Source: Panax quinquefolius
Taxonomy: Eukaryota; Streptophyta; Magnoliopsida; Apiales; Araliaceae
DNA length: 64,000 nucleotides
Assembly (NCBI GenBank): GCA_020205615.1
Contig: CM035166.1
Location: 87,969,043 to 88,033,042 of the forward strand
Direction of reading: 5' to 3'
Shown in pieces: positions 10,179 through 22,330 of this stretch. Positions within the stretch are counted from its first letter, which is position 1, and each line of letters starts with the position of its first letter. The notes below the pieces were generated by a model, which saw only the letters and a list, made by a program, of their open reading frames with translations, was not told where the DNA came from and did not search any database. A program made the position numbers and the translations under genes.

Positions 10179-10430
10179 TTAATAGAGCTTCTTCGAGACC
10201 AGCTTTCTGTAGAAGTGTCAGAATCGTATAGAACTGTGGGTCAGCTGTATTGAATTCATCATAGCACAGTTGGTAACCAGATACAATGTTGGAAGCAGCC
10301 ATTGATTATAGTTGTTTTCTTGAACAGAGGTTAGTTGAGCGTTCTGAAAGCTAGGGTTTCTTTTGAGAGAGAAAGAGAGGAATGAGCTTTTGAAATTCTA
10401 ACACGATATGCAGAGTGGGGCACATGTCAA
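10179..10430 (-). pseudogene. Promoter/5'UTR/first-exon-like fragment of an unrecognised gene
   Basis: On the minus strand an ATG at 10300-10302 opens about 41 codons (MAASNIVSGYQLCYDEFNT... to about 10179) before the frame runs into Tat LTR sequence. Upstream is text typical of a plant 5'UTR: CTCTTTCTCTCTCAAAAG followed by AAACCCTAGC, with a CATAAAAT TATA-like word near 10455. The segment matches neither the Tat LTR nor the chromovirus LTR that border it, and occurs once in the window. It may be the 5' end of a host gene cut off by insertions, or a gene piece carried by a transposon. I do not recognise the protein. The 82-codon ORF is chimeric beyond residue 41. Confidence 0.35.
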
Positions 10431-10999
10431 ATTCTGCAGGGCTCCACGATTTTATGTAGTGTGAAAAATACTAATCTGCCCTTAGCTCCCCCTGAGCTAG
10501 TGTATCCTTTGGGATGACAACGATCGTTGAGGTTGCTATACGATTGTTGAGATCACCGTTGAACCTGTTCTACGATCATTGTCACTTCGGGTTCTTTGAT
10601 TATTGATGCTTACGTGAAAAGTCACTCATTTTTATTCAATTATTGCCACAGTAATTGTTGCATAGTATCTCACGTTATTGATTCAATTATTGTCACAATA
10701 TTTTATATTATTAAATCAATAAGTGAGACGACAAAGTTATTCATATTATTATTTGCATTATTGATGATGTCTAGAAAGTTCTGTCGAGGAAAGGGGTTTG
10801 GTCACCTAATTGCGCGCCAATAAGGAGAAATCCTTATCGGAAAGCCCCCTCTTTCCTGAGAATGATCCGGTTGTTGATATTGTGAGTTATAATATTAATG
10901 ATGAATGTTATTTAAAATGTGTTTTGAGAAGCCAAGTGAATTGAGATAAATAGAGGGGATTTTTATGAAGTATTTGTTTTAAGTTTTGCTTATTAATTG
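10431..10999 (+). mobile_element. Chromovirus-like LTR relic, left half
   Basis: Follows the solo LTR at 49379-51859 over about 49780-50150: TATTGATGCTTACGTGAAA/TATTGATTCTTACGTAAGA, repeated TCAATAATTGYYAC words, GATGTCTAGAAAGTT, GGTTTGGTCACCTAATT, GGAGAAAT and CCCCCTCTTTCCTG. The other half lies beyond Tat element A at 31628, so A inserted into this LTR. The first few hundred bases of the LTR are not recognisable here. Confidence 0.6.
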
Positions 11000-12169
11000 T
11001 GTCGACGTCGGGATTTTTGGATGTCCCTTTCTGTTACTTGTTCTTTGGTGTTCTCATTTTAGGTGAGATTTGTTTAAAAAAATAAGTGAAAAAGGTCCGA
11101 CATGTATAATGTCGACGATGGACTGATTAAGAGTCGCTTGAGTTGGTTTTTAAATGGTTGTACCAACATAAGCGAGAAAAGGTTTGCACATTGACCCGAT
11201 GATGTGACAACGCTATCTGAATTCGATTGAAAGCAGAGATTCATTAGGGTCAGGGACTTGGTTATATGGGGAAGGTGTTAGGCACCCAGACATCCGTGTT
11301 ACCACGGTGACCGCCTCTTTTCAAGAAACTATTATCGAATGTGTGTGTGTGTGGGTAAATGTCTTTGTTATTTGGAAGTAGTGCGAGGCCTCGTTGAACC
11401 TATATATACAAGGTTTGAATTTATGTAAAAAATCGGTTTTAGCAAGATATAGCAATGATGTTTTATAAAAAGGTTTTCAAACCACGATGCTCAATAGTAA
11501 TTGAGACCTTTTACACTCCCATTTTATTAAGTGTTCGGCTTGATTGATTTTATTTTACGAAATGCGAGGCATCCGTAAGAAAAAATAATGTACAAAAATA
11601 ATGCCGACTTCCTCGTGGGTATAGAAACCATCGAGGAAATTAGACACCATGAGAATAATTTACAATTCGCTTACAATTTGAAAATGTCCATCACGAGAAC
11701 CGAATCTAGATTCAGTGGGATGAATCTGTGATCACATGATTCCTAGGCTCACAAAATACTACAGTTTGTATGAAAGCAGTAAGCAGGTATATATATAAAA
11801 GTTGTAAATATATATATACAGACATGATCACCAACCACGAAGCACCTGCATGGGGGATCAGAAATATAAATAAAGCTGTAAAAAGCTATCAACCGCGACT
11901 GAGGAAACTCCAGGCGAGACGAAACGTAATTAAAGCCGTAAATACGGTCAACCGCCAAGAAGGAAACTCCAGGCAAAACAAAATGTAAATAAAACTGTAC
12001 AAAGCGATCAACTGCCACGAAGTAAACTCCAGGCAGGACGAAACGTAAAGAAAGCTGTAAAAGCGATCAACCACCACGAAGTAAACTCCAAGTGGGACGA
12101 AATGTGTATATATATATATAAAAGCAGAGTAAACGCACCGGATGTAAAATCCAGGCTCATCGAACAGAG

Positions 12170-12215
12170 TCCGACCACAGTTCATACATATAAATATATA
12201 TAAATAAATAAATAA

Positions 12216-12250
<35 letters not shown>

Positions 12251-12421
12251 CTAAGTAGCGCTCAGCATCAAAATCTCAGGCTCATCGAACAAAGTTTGAC
12301 ATACGATTAATATATATAAATATATATATATATAAAAATATAAAGTAAAACTCTCGCATCAAGTCTAGGCTCAATCGTGGCATAGCTCGATAATGTTAGT
12401 CGATATATGTGTAAATATATA

Positions 12422-12453
<32 letters not shown>

Positions 12454-12455
12454 CA
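12170..12455. repeat. (TA)n and (TAAA)n microsatellites in the LTR
   Basis: TA-rich runs at about 12183-12250, 12308-12345 and 12413-12453, separated by LTR text containing GGCTCATCGAACA. The same LTR positions carry (TA)n tracts of different length in the other Tat LTRs, so they mutate by slippage. Confidence 0.6.
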
Positions 12456-12760
12456 GATTGAAATAAAACCACGGACCGAAGTTCGGGCAAAAGCAAGCAA
12501 CACGACTCTCAACGTGTAGAAGGTTGTGTGCAAAGATGAAGAGAAAGACTCTAAAGTGTGTGAGAAGGCTTACAGCTGACTGCTAAAAAAGACTTCTATA
12601 TCTTTAGAGTGGGTAAACACTGACTTTTGTAAGTACAAAAGGGCTCTATATGAGCTCACAGGTGTTTAAAAGGGAAAACTACACTGCATGGTGTGAGTGT
12701 AGAGCAAATTAGGCAGGGCTTCCTCGCCTTTTTCTCTTGCAAAATGGGCAGCCCAAGGCC

Positions 12761-12770
12761 TCTATTTATA
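12761..12770 (-). promoter_or_regulatory. TATA box of element A 3' LTR
   Basis: Reverse complement TATAAATAGA within GCCTATAAATAGAGGCC, equivalent to the sites at 30696, 34201 and 56252. Confidence 0.5.
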
Positions 12771-13677
12771 GGCATTTTAGCCACAGGTGTACAGAGGTAA
12801 CACAGGTAGGCCCGGTTTTCGGGTTTTCGAGGGGTCATCTCAAAATCGTGCACTCGAGCCTTTGTAATGTCCACTCAAACTTTTAGAAGTGCAATCCGGG
12901 CATCCGTTTGAGGTATACAGGACCTATTTCGGACCGCCGTTGTCGAGAGTTGTACGATGGCATGGGATTAGAGTTTGTACAAAGTCATTGAAGATGGGAC
13001 GATGCCCTCCGGTCTTCAAGCTTCAACTTTCATCCGTTACCCTGCACAATAGTCACTCAGGATTGGTTTAGTCTTGTGAGACATTGTTGCTTAGAGATGT
13101 TAAGATGACGTGATGTGGCATCATGTTGACGAGATGATGATGTTTCCCCTCACCGGTGTTATCACCGGATTGGGTTGATAAAGCAGACATTGCTCAGACT
13201 TCGCTGAGATTGGACTGCTGTAATTGTTGAAGGCCTTATTGTCACCTTTGAAGTGTGCCTGTCTTCCCGATGTTATTACCCGGTTGGTGCAATTTATCTC
13301 GTTGTGAGCACCGAGATTGAAGCTGGTTGCATTTGAAACAAGCATTGTCGGTGTTATCGTCGAAATTGAATTCCTTGTGGCTATCACCAAGGTTGGTGGC
13401 TATTCCCATGGTTGGGACTGAGAGTGGATACCTCGGGGTTATCTCAAAGATTAATCAGTCTTCTCCGGTGTGTGTTTCGGTATTGTATCTGTATGCCTCG
13501 GGGTTATCTCCGAGGTTGGATTTATTATTACTCCAGATTTGCGATCGGGGTTGATCTTTGAACTTCCGGTAGTATCCGGTATGGATTTGGATTGTCTTTC
13601 AGGGTTCTCTCTTAAAAGACGAATCTGTCCTCCTGCAATGTTAGTGACATTGGTACAAAAAAATTCGAGTGTCTACA

Positions 13678-13692
13678 GATGCCCCTCTTTAT
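13678..13692 (-). other. Polypurine tract of Tat element A
   Basis: Minus strand ATAAAGAGGGGCATC directly abuts the TGTAGACACTCG start of the 3' LTR. It is identical to the PPT of element B at 55317-55331. Confidence 0.8.
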
Positions 13693-15750
13693 CATACTCA
13701 TGGATGGCGATGCATGGGTAGGATAAAGAATCCTAGACACTTTAAATGCAACAAGACGAACGTGGTAATATGGGTAGGAAAATGATGCAAATGTATGATG
13801 CACGTGTACGGGGTTGTAGCCTAACATGCTGGGGATGATTGCTGGATCCCTGTGGTTTTAACTGGGGATTGGCAATGCTGACCAAATTTGATGTGTAAGC
13901 CGAATCTGTTAGGATGTTGATGTTGGAGTTATGACCAAATCCCTGTGTTCTTGATAACGACATGATCCTGAAGATGTACCTCTTATGTGTAAGAGATTTG
14001 TGGGGATAAAGCTTGATCTGTTTGAGGATGTGTATAACATATTCCATCATCTATCCTCTTTGATAACGTTGACCTCTCCTTGTTGGTATCGCCAGGACAT
14101 GTCAAGATTCAGTTGGATTTACTGCCAACAGCAAATGCTGTCAGGGATGCCTGACCTTCGTTGACGTGTATTTCATCGGCATGTGAATCAACGGCTAAAA
14201 AATCATGTAGGATATACTGTCATGGTTGCTTGACCTTCGCTGGCGCGTGAATCAACAATTGAGGCTCTGTGAGTAGATTGTCAAGGTTTCATTGTCGTGT
14301 AGATCATCGAAGCATTATGTTGTGACCCCCACCGGAGATCCACTGGGGAATACGAGCAGTTGGGTATGAAAACCTCGAATAGCTCTAGAGCTTTGATAGG
14401 TTTAATCGCTATCGACTGAAATGACGTCAAGGTTGCTTGACCTACGTTGATATGTGTGTCAACGGCTGAGCATGCGTTGTTACTCCCTCCGGAGATATAC
14501 GTTGTAACCCCCGTCGGGGATCTACTAGGGACTCATGAGTACGTATGCAACTATCGAACAGTTCTCAGTGCTTTGATGAGTTTATTTGCCATCGACTGAA
14601 ATAACGTCAAGGCTGCTTAACCTTCGTTGATAGACATGTCAACGGATGACCGTGTTGTAACCCCCACCGAGGATTTACGTTATAACCCGTCCGGAAGAAT
14701 TACGTTATAACCCGTATGGGACTCATTTAGGTAACGACCGGAGTTGGCGACATCGGACTGTATACGAGGTATTGCGGATGTGATTTGTGGGATCACAAAT
14801 GAGATCATTGTGTTTCGGTGATTCTGATGAAAGTTTATTGATTAAAATCCGAGAAAACCGAGATTGTATCTTTGTTTTGCTCAATCGCGTGGCATTTTAT
14901 TCTCGATTTGACCATTCTAGGTCGTAAGAACTCCTTTGCAACTTCGAAGCTGACCAGAAGTGGGAGGTGGGACCCATATAGGGTGCCGCAAGTGCACTTT
15001 CTTTGCATGCAGCAGTGAGCTATGACCAATCGATGATCATAAATCCTGTAGGTTGGTCTTCACAAGTCACTTTCAACTTGCTTCGCATAGAAAACCACGA
15101 GCCATCTTTAGATCTCTGTTGAGTTCGGGCTGCTTTCTACAAATTCTATCACCGTACAAGTGTTCTACACTATCCTGGTAACGTATGCATGTATTTTTTT
15201 CAGTTTCTGTCCGTTGGATTGTGAGTTATCGCACGAAATGCATCTAAACACATAGTAGTGATTATGTATGCACAAATGACTTGATAAAAAATATTCAACA
15301 TAGTAAATGTTAGTATTAAACCATGCTGAACATAATGATGTGAAAAAATTTGACTTTTGAGACAGTCAAATTGGCACCTTTTTCTGTTATTTTTTATCCT
15401 ATTTGAGGTCCAATGAGCAAAAGGTAGAAAGGAAAAGTACTCCTAGCATTGAGGTTGGTCTTATGCATGATAATTTTGATTTTTAATCCATATATTATGT
15501 ATAGGACTTTGGGGCAGGTGTGCTACTGAATGGCCACCTAGACATGCCTATGTGCATGTGTATAGTCCTATTTTCAAAGGGGACTATGGCAAAAATTTTC
15601 CAAATATAGGCATTGGGTAGTCATGCATTTTAACTCTATTATATGTTAAAGTAAATGTATGCATGCATATAGTCATAAATGCATTTAAAAAGCTCCAGGT
15701 AAGGAAATACCACACCCTTTTTGAGGTGATTTGGAGACTTGTTGTCCAGA
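13693..15750. other. Spacer between PPT and antisense gene 1 (element A)
   Basis: Non-coding in both strands. It matches element B 53500-55316 in reverse complement. It includes decayed copies of the GTTGTAACCCCCRYCGGGGAT minisatellite (about 14320-14720), repeated TCAAGGTTGCTTGACCT / GTTGATATGTGTGTCAAC phrases, and a conserved stretch upstream of antisense gene 1 (15300-15720) containing ATGCATGCATATAGTCAT. This is where a promoter for the opposite-strand genes would lie. No clear TATA box was singled out. Confidence 0.5.
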
Positions 15751-15754
15751 TATT

Positions 15755-17752
15755 ATTGATCCGGATCAGCCGAGCAGTTCCTATAGGACCACTTTTGGCG
15801 TACGGCGGAGGGCTTCCGAAGTGCCTCGTCCCCGTTCTGTCATATAGCCTCGTCGGTTGGTGGAGGCCGTGATTCATCCTGTCCGGGTAGATGTGCCAGA
15901 CGTTTAGGAAGAGGAGGTGGATATTCCAATGTAGGATCCCGCTCCTGCTGCACATGTCCCTCGTAGGGAGCTCCTGAGCACTCAGGTATTAAACCCAAAG
16001 TTGCTGGGTGATTTGAGCAGACATCCATCGATGTACTTACATGCTAACGAGGTATGGCGTTAGACTTTGATATTCATTCTATCCTATTGACGAGGATTAA
16101 AGGGTTTTGATGTTGATTTACATTTCATGTAGGTTCCTGGTTTTACATAGCCTCGAGGGAACTCGTTTATAATTCACTCCATGTACCAGGCGCTTCATCC
16201 TGACTATAGAGCGATAGTGCATGAGTGGGGATTTGGGGCATTCTTCTCCATCCTTCCCGGTCGTTGTCCCTGGGGTTACCTCAGGGCATTATCTGAGCGA
16301 TGGTTTCATCGGACTTCGATCACTCCATCTCTTTGGATTGCGGTGATGATGACACCTATGGACTGGCGATTTATCACAGGTATGGAGTTTGGAGGGGCGA
16401 TTGCCTTGCATGGCGAATATCACCCCTACTGCCGTCGGATCCTTATTAGGAGTTCGGTGGAGGCGCTCGAAAAGCGGGGCTGTCCGTTCGAGGTCCTTTG
16501 GCGTAGATCTTATGAGTGGGCTTTTGGTGAGCCCATGCACGATGATGTCGAGAATCGGGGATCGCGTTCTGCGGCGATTGTTCACGATGATCATTCGAGG
16601 TACGCGCCATAGCGAGATAACTCTTCTATGGTATCATTTGCTTTGATCAGCGCCACACGTGATGTGGACCGTATTGGAGAGTATGATTGGGGCTCCTATA
16701 CCTTTGTCTATTTCCTCCAGGGCATGCGTATGTGCTCACAGGGTTTGATTGAGGCTTGGCTAAGATTTTTCTCATTTCTGCTGGTGAGTATTTCTCTTGT
16801 CTTTTTCCATTCATAGCTTAAGAGTGTTTACTGATAGCAGATGTTTTGCCATTGTGTTGACAGTTTGGGCCTATGAGAGGCTCCCATGTTTGCGTCTTGT
16901 GAGTGTGTTAGGTTTAGATACCTATCCACGAGGACGACGATGGCATCATTCTATTTTGCGGAGGTCCACATGGTGAGGATTCACTCCTTTGCTATATATC
17001 TGTTGGAGTTCTTTGACGGAGGGTACCATTACATGGATTCCCTACTCAGGGGAGCATTTGACCATCGGCTTTAAGGATGGACATCCGACCGGAGTCGAGC
17101 ATTTGATTTCCACCGGAGAGTTCCTCTCTTCACCGATGGAGGTGGGAGCTCTATTTAGGAGAGCGTCTTATTAGGAGCACCCACGGGGAGAGATCCGTGT
17201 CTGCGATCTTGCCTCTGCTGCCAGCGTCGTTGGCCCATATCACGATCACCCGTCATCGCGATATCCCATTGTTGGGGTTGGCGGTTTTGCATTATCGAGG
17301 GTCCATGTACTCGAGGAGGCGTTCGGCGGTGGTGGTCCCTCGCACTATTGGAGCCCGATCCGCGCCACACGGTTCATGGGGATATGGTTCGAGGATCTTT
17401 GATGATGACGGATTGGGTAGCTTGTGTAGAGAGCTCGCTTCATATGACCCAGATTGATAGTTTAGTTTGACGGTAGTTGGACCGAGCATATATATTTATC
17501 CGGCATTTGGGGAGAGATCCGGAGAGAGGCGGAGTCATTTGTTCCTTCGGCTCGGTATTTGGCCCTCGAGACGACCCATTCAGTTTTGTCGGCGTAGATC
17601 CTCCTCTTTATAGGCCCGACATCCCTGTTGATAGAGATCCAATGACTCATGAGGAGTTACATCAGGTGGATAGGATTGAGGACGTAGACATCGAGACCCT
17701 GGTTTTCTTCTTATGTATATTCTTGTTATATCTTTTGATAGGCCTCTGTTAG
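15755..17752 (+). pseudogene. Antisense gene 1 of element A: PMD-like protein, decayed
   Basis: On the strand opposite to gag-pol and transcribed towards it. Frame-broken remains include a basic, proline-rich N-terminus (DPDQPSSS-like; the ATG seen in element B is altered here, about 15755), then at 16181-16612 MYQALHPDYRAIVHEWGFGAFFSILPG...LSERWFHRT. This resembles the plant mobile domain (PMD) signature 'lhP.ir..v...GFG.f..i......l..aL.eRW..ET..FH'. Later blocks are at 16670-17075 and 17200-17750 (IFIRHLGRDPERGG, PPLYRPDIPVDRDPMTHEELHQVDRI). PMD proteins occur as host silencing factors (MAIN/MAIL1) and inside transposons, and opposite-strand extra ORFs are known in Tat elements. The function in the element is unknown. 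The matching gene in B is at 49038-53490. Confidence 0.6.
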
Positions 17753-17835
17753 ATATTGGGTGGTTGTGCCCCATTTTCGCTATATCTTTTGATAGGCCTC
17801 TGTTAGTAGTAGGGCGGCTGTGCCCCATTTCCCTG
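17727..17835 (+). repeat. 54-bp tandem duplication after antisense gene 1
   Basis: TATATCTTTTGATAGGCCTC occurs twice 54 bp apart (TCTTTTGATA at 17731 and 17785), each followed by TGTTAG and a GGG(T/C)GG(T/C)TGTGCCCCATTT ending. Element B has the same duplication with the same period (47091 and 47145). It therefore predates the split of A and B and may be the 3'UTR of antisense gene 1. Confidence 0.6.
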
Positions 17836-18007
17836 TATTTATAGCTGTACAGAGCTGATGTATTAGATTATGATATACTTAGGAATATATGCATCATTTT
17901 TTTTATTCCCTATATCATATTGTCATCCATTATCTGTTATACATGTATCATGTTATGCATATGTATGTATGTCCAGAGATATTCGACATTGACCCCTGGA
18001 TAGTCTT

Positions 18008-19600
18008 ATGACATGGCCCGCACAGATGTCTTCTTTGATAGTTAGCCGTATAGATCATACCCCACCATCATTGGTGGCATTGGGTATGCGATCATGGTAC
18101 GATAGCATGTTACCACCAGATAGGGTGATAGTAGATCGATTCTTTGCTTGACATACCATGACTTTATTTGATTTTTGAGGTTCGCGGGGTTTTGTAGGCG
18201 GGACGTTAGAGCATTGGCTACCGGATAGGCGGTATTCGATTTGGCACCCATGAGTTGACTCTACTCTTGAGGGTATACACGTTTGGCGATCTTTGCCTTT
18301 AGGCAGACCTTGCGTGCATCTGGCTTTGGGAGACATGAGTAGGCGATTCATGACTCTCATAGGATTGCGGCCTTGAGTAGTGCGAGATGGTGACATCTAG
18401 CCAGCCGCGTGATATCCGGCATTTTACGTATATGTGATTTGGCTCGGAGGATAGCTACTCACGATATTTAGGGATTTCACGCTGCCGGAGGACCATTGGC
18501 GTTTGGCGGGTTGATGTCTTGATGTTTTATGCGTCTTTGTCGTATGTCTATATGCCACGATATATGGATGAGATAGACATTAGTGTCATTATGGTTTGTG
18601 AGAGCTCTTAGAGAGGTCCCACCATTGTACCTATGATTGTAGCGAGAGACCTGCGATTCGGCATCTATTGTTGCACTTATCCTACGGGGAGTGTTCTTTG
18701 GGAATTGGTCGTGTTGTATGTGGTTTATGTCACACTTGAGGCCGGTTGGTACACTTAGGCGGCATGGGTATTGCTTCTCCCATGATGTGGCTATGTCATA
18801 CTCCTTTCATCCGTCGAAGTGTTCAGATGCTCTGTCTTGGTCCACATTTTTGGTAGATATCAGAGATCCATTCAGCATATTGTCGTGCTCGGGGCTTTGC
18901 TCACCATCTGACTTCATTACTCACGCTCGGGCATGGATTTTCTCCCTCTACGGGTGGCTTGAGGCGTGACTACTTATCACCCGTTTGGCCGTGATGTCGC
19001 GATTCGACCGGTTCGAGATTTTCATCCTTTTGATGGGGCGATAGGTGACGATTCGACTTCTCGATATCTCTCGGCGAGAGGACCCGATCCGTGTGTATGC
19101 TTGTTGGGATCGGCGTGAGATAGCTTCTTTTTTACTGTCGGTCGTCCGGTTGTTTGCGAGTATTCGCATGGATGGAGACAGAGATTTTATAAATTTTGGC
19201 GATATCTGCGATCTGGGATAATGAGTCGAGACGATGTAGAGCCCATGGAGGACATCGATTCCTACATCGAGGAGGAGCCCATTCTTTGGGTTGCCGACAT
19301 TTCTTCGGATTCTCCTAGTATTAGTACTTTTGTGATTGAACACTCGACACGATACTTAAGCGAGTCTTCATCGATGACCTTTGAGAGAGATCGTGCTCGA
19401 TCTATGATGTTGGCCCCGCCCTTGATGGGAGAGACTTGACTCTATTAGAGAGAGGCGAGGCATTAGATCGCGAGAGAGATCATTTGTTGTTGGCGGGATG
19501 AGGCTATATTAACCAGAGATCGAGTGATAGTTGAGCGGGATAGTCTATATATCTGCGGGATGTAGCCATGTCACGAGATAATCTTTAGTGAGGTCCCTTA
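18008..19600 (+). pseudogene. Antisense gene 2 of element A: DUF7745-like protein, decayed
   Basis: Starts at the ATG at 18008 (MTWPAQMSS...HTPPSLVALGM), equivalent to the intact start in element B. Stops and frameshifts begin within about 45 codons. Recognisable pieces follow in order: LTPTLEEY-region remains (about 18200-18300), the VLMFYASLSYVYMPRYMDEIDI region (18510-18600), MWFMSHLRPVGTLRRHGYCFSHDVAMSYSF (18715-18800), the MEDIDSYIEEEP acidic patch (about 19243), and FERDRARSMM, the start of the ERD coiled-coil repeats (about 19378). DUF7745 proteins are plant-specific and often transposon-linked. See the better preserved copy at 45234-46878. Confidence 0.6.
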
Positions 19601-20920
19601 CCCTTTGGAATGATCGCGAGAGATGGCGCATATATTGATGATCATATGGTCACCATGCGAGATGGCTCTGAGATATTTTGGGTCGTGTGGATATTCTCGT
19701 ATGAGGAGACCACGACTTCACGCCTCCTTCTTACGAGAGGGGACGCCATGTTGGGCTTGTTAGCTCGCATATATACGACTTGTAGATGAGCTTGTATTTA
19801 CTTGCATGCAGACTAGCTTAGCCATTTTGTCATATATGAGTTTACATTGTATATATATCAAACAACATTATATATAATGGGGAAATATATTTTGGATCAC
19901 TTCCCTTTTAGATATGCCTTGCTTTATTTGCTTGATATTTTTGCTCTTTGCTTGAGGGCTTGTGGTCTTGATGTATTACGAATTCCTCTGGGTGGATGGA
20001 CATTGAGTTGTCTCTGGATAGTTGAGAATGGATCATCGATCTATATATATCCCTACCATCTTTGGTGTCTTGGGATTTGGTTTTTACGGATGGAAATGTG
20101 GAGAGGTGTGGCTTTCCTCTACGAGATTGACCACACCACGGATGGTGCTTGATACTTCTATTTAGGAGAAGCCTAGTTAATTCCACCTCTTATGGATTGG
20201 TGTTGCTCTTGAGGTATGATGCATGACTTAGATGGTCGTCCAGAATCTCTATTTGGGAGGAGTTAGGGTAATTCCATCCCTTTGATGCGAAGCGAATGAA
20301 ATGTAGTGGATTGAAGGATGATCCAGTACCAGTTGACAAGGGTTTGTGTTTTGGTAGGGGTGAGACCGCACCATGAATGGTACTACGTACTCCTATTGAA
20401 GAGGAGATCGGTCTGCGTAGTTGAAACTGGTGTAAGAGGTTCAATTTGTATATAAGTGAAATGGTGTAGGAATGTTTTTTTTTGTTTTTGAGGAGTAAGA
20501 GGGTAGAAATGTTTTTGTTGTTTTTGTTTTATTGCGTAGGGCCATATGAAATGGTTGCCTACGTACTCTATTGAAGAGGAGATCGGTCGGCGTAGTTCGC
20601 CCCTCGGTGAGAAGAAAAGCGTAATCCCATATGCGGTCGAGAGTGCGGGGAGGAGAAAGTTTAATCTAGGTTGAGGATAAGCTGCGCGGTATGAGAAGTT
20701 TGATCCCGGTATGGGTAGCCAAGCTTGCAAATTCAAGAGGTTCAATCAGCGGTGGGATGACCTAAGTTGTAGGAGCGAGAGGAGAAAGCAGTGGCTGGCG
20801 GCTTGAAATGTATGTTTCCACGAGGGCAAAGTGTAGTGTAGAAAGTTGTAGGTGGTAAAGGGTTAAAACCGGAATGGAATGGTGACACGATGATTATGCA
20901 CGGGGTGTTTCTTTGATTAC
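19601..20920. other. Spacer with hairpin repeats between antisense gene 2 and pol (element A)
   Basis: Non-coding. It carries several copies of a motif read on the minus strand as CTCCTCTTCAATAGGAGTACG followed by TAGGCA (about 20382-20405, 20562-20585) and weaker ones (CTCCCAAATAG at 20250, CTCCTAAATAGAAGTA at 20155). Each can fold through CTCCT...AGGAG. Element B has the same series at 44297, 44480, 44625 and 44714. The position, where sense pol and antisense genes converge, would suit 3'-end formation signals. Confidence 0.5.
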
Positions 20921-20921
20921 T

Positions 20922-22330
20922 TTAGACATAGTACCGTTTCACGGTGTCCGAGTTGATGAGTTGTGGAAATTCATCGCCGTCCATTTCTTGCAATCTGAGG
21001 CGCCTCCTGTCGATACTTCTTTGACAATAAAGCGGGCCTTCCGAGTTAGGGGCGAATTTTCCTTTAGATTGATCTTGGTTGTCAAGAATCTTCTTCAAAA
21101 CCAAGTCATGTTGTTTAAACTGCCGTAGCCGGATTTTTTTGTTGTAGGATCTGGCGATCCTTTGTTGATATAACTGACCATGGAAGATAGTCGCGGTTTG
21201 CCTTTCGTCTATTAGAGACAATTGGTGATACATCTTGTACCCATTGGTCTTCATCGGTGGCGTCTATCAACACTACGAGGATTCCATTTCAACTTTTATG
21301 GGAATCTTGCTTCCATCCCATAGGTTAATGTCGTGAGGGGGTTGCCCGGTGGAAATGCGCATTGAGGTTACGTAGGCTAATGAGAGAGGAGGCGATAGGT
21401 CGAGGCCAATCTTTGTGGTTGGCGGACATCTTTTGTATAATCTTCTTGATGTTTTTGGTTAGCCGCTTCAACAACACCGTTCATCTTCGGACGATAGATG
21501 ATAGAGTTAAGATGTTTGATGTGGAATTTACTGCATAATTCCTCCATCATTTTGTTGTTGAAGTTCTTGGCATTGTCTGACACAATCACCTCTGGTTGTC
21601 CATATCGACAAACGACATTATTCCTAATGAAAGCAATGATGACTTCTTTAGTAACCCTGGGGAAGGAGGCTGCTTCTACCCACTTGGTAAAGTAGTCGAT
21701 CATGGTGAAGATAAATCGGTGACCATTACTGGCTTTAGGCTCGATGGGGCGATAACGTCCATTCCCACATTGAGAAGGGCGAGGTGAACTCGTATTGTGG
21801 AGTTCCGTGGAGGGCGTGTATAGCATTCCCATGAATCGCTGGCGATAGCATCTCTGGCGTGGTCATTGCGATCGACTTTGAGAGATAGCCGATAATGTCC
21901 GTCACGAGGACTTTCTTGACAAGGAGGGGCCACTCGTGTGGGGGCCACGAGACTCGCCATGGATTTCATCCATAAGCCTTTGGGCTTGATCTTTGTCTAA
22001 ACATGTCGAGGAGACCTAGTCTGCATCTCTTTTGTAGAAGCGCATCTCCACTCGGTAGAATTTCATAGCAAGTCGATGGATCGCCTTTTCTCGGTCGGGC
22101 TCGCCTCGGCGGGTGTAGATCCATCGTAGATATTCCTTGATATCTTGATACGAGGATGTTGGATGGGAGGTAGCTCATCGATACTTCTCAACGTAATTCC
22201 CATAAATTTTGGGGCCTTGTGCGGGGAAATTGTGGCCTTCGGCAAGTGTTCCTATGTCGATATCACGAATCGAGGAGGCCAAAGTTGCTAATCGTCCATA
22301 AAAGTCATTCTATTACGAGGAATGTGTAGA
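20922..22330 (-). pseudogene. Integrase region of Tat element A
   Basis: Decayed integrase. Pieces in order: DELPPIQHPRIKISRNIYDGSTPAEASPTEK (about 22170-22080), the HHCC zinc-binding region (about 22000-21830, largely frame-broken), catalytic core blocks NGHRFIFTMIDYFTKWVEAASFPRVTKE (about 21730-21650) and VIVSDNAKNFNNKMMEELCSKFHIKHLNS, then MNGVVEAANQKHQ with the third acidic residue (about 21470). It ends in ...DEFPQLINSDTVKRYYV and a stop at 20922. D-D-E residues are visible, but several frameshifts prevent function. Confidence 0.75.

Larger units (their letters stand above)
11000..13677 (-). repeat. 3' LTR of Tat element A
   Basis: Plus-strand limits TGTCGACGTCGGG (11000) and TTCGAGTGTCTACA (13677), TG...CA. 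It aligns with 28940-31627 and, in reverse complement, with both LTRs of element B. It contains the CT-poor block GTTACCACGGTGACCGCCTC (11299), imperfect repeats of about 65 bp (AAACTCCAGGCGRGACGAAACG units at 11905-12095), (TA)n runs, and the TATA box (12761). Confidence 0.85.

Noticed and set aside
10054..10302. 82-residue membrane protein (hydrophobic second half)
   Set aside because: The hydrophobic half after about residue 41 is Tat LTR read in frame (LFFSFVVLMLGEICLKKQ corresponds to the TTCTCATTTTAGGTGAGATT block of the LTR). Only the first 41 codons may be genic.
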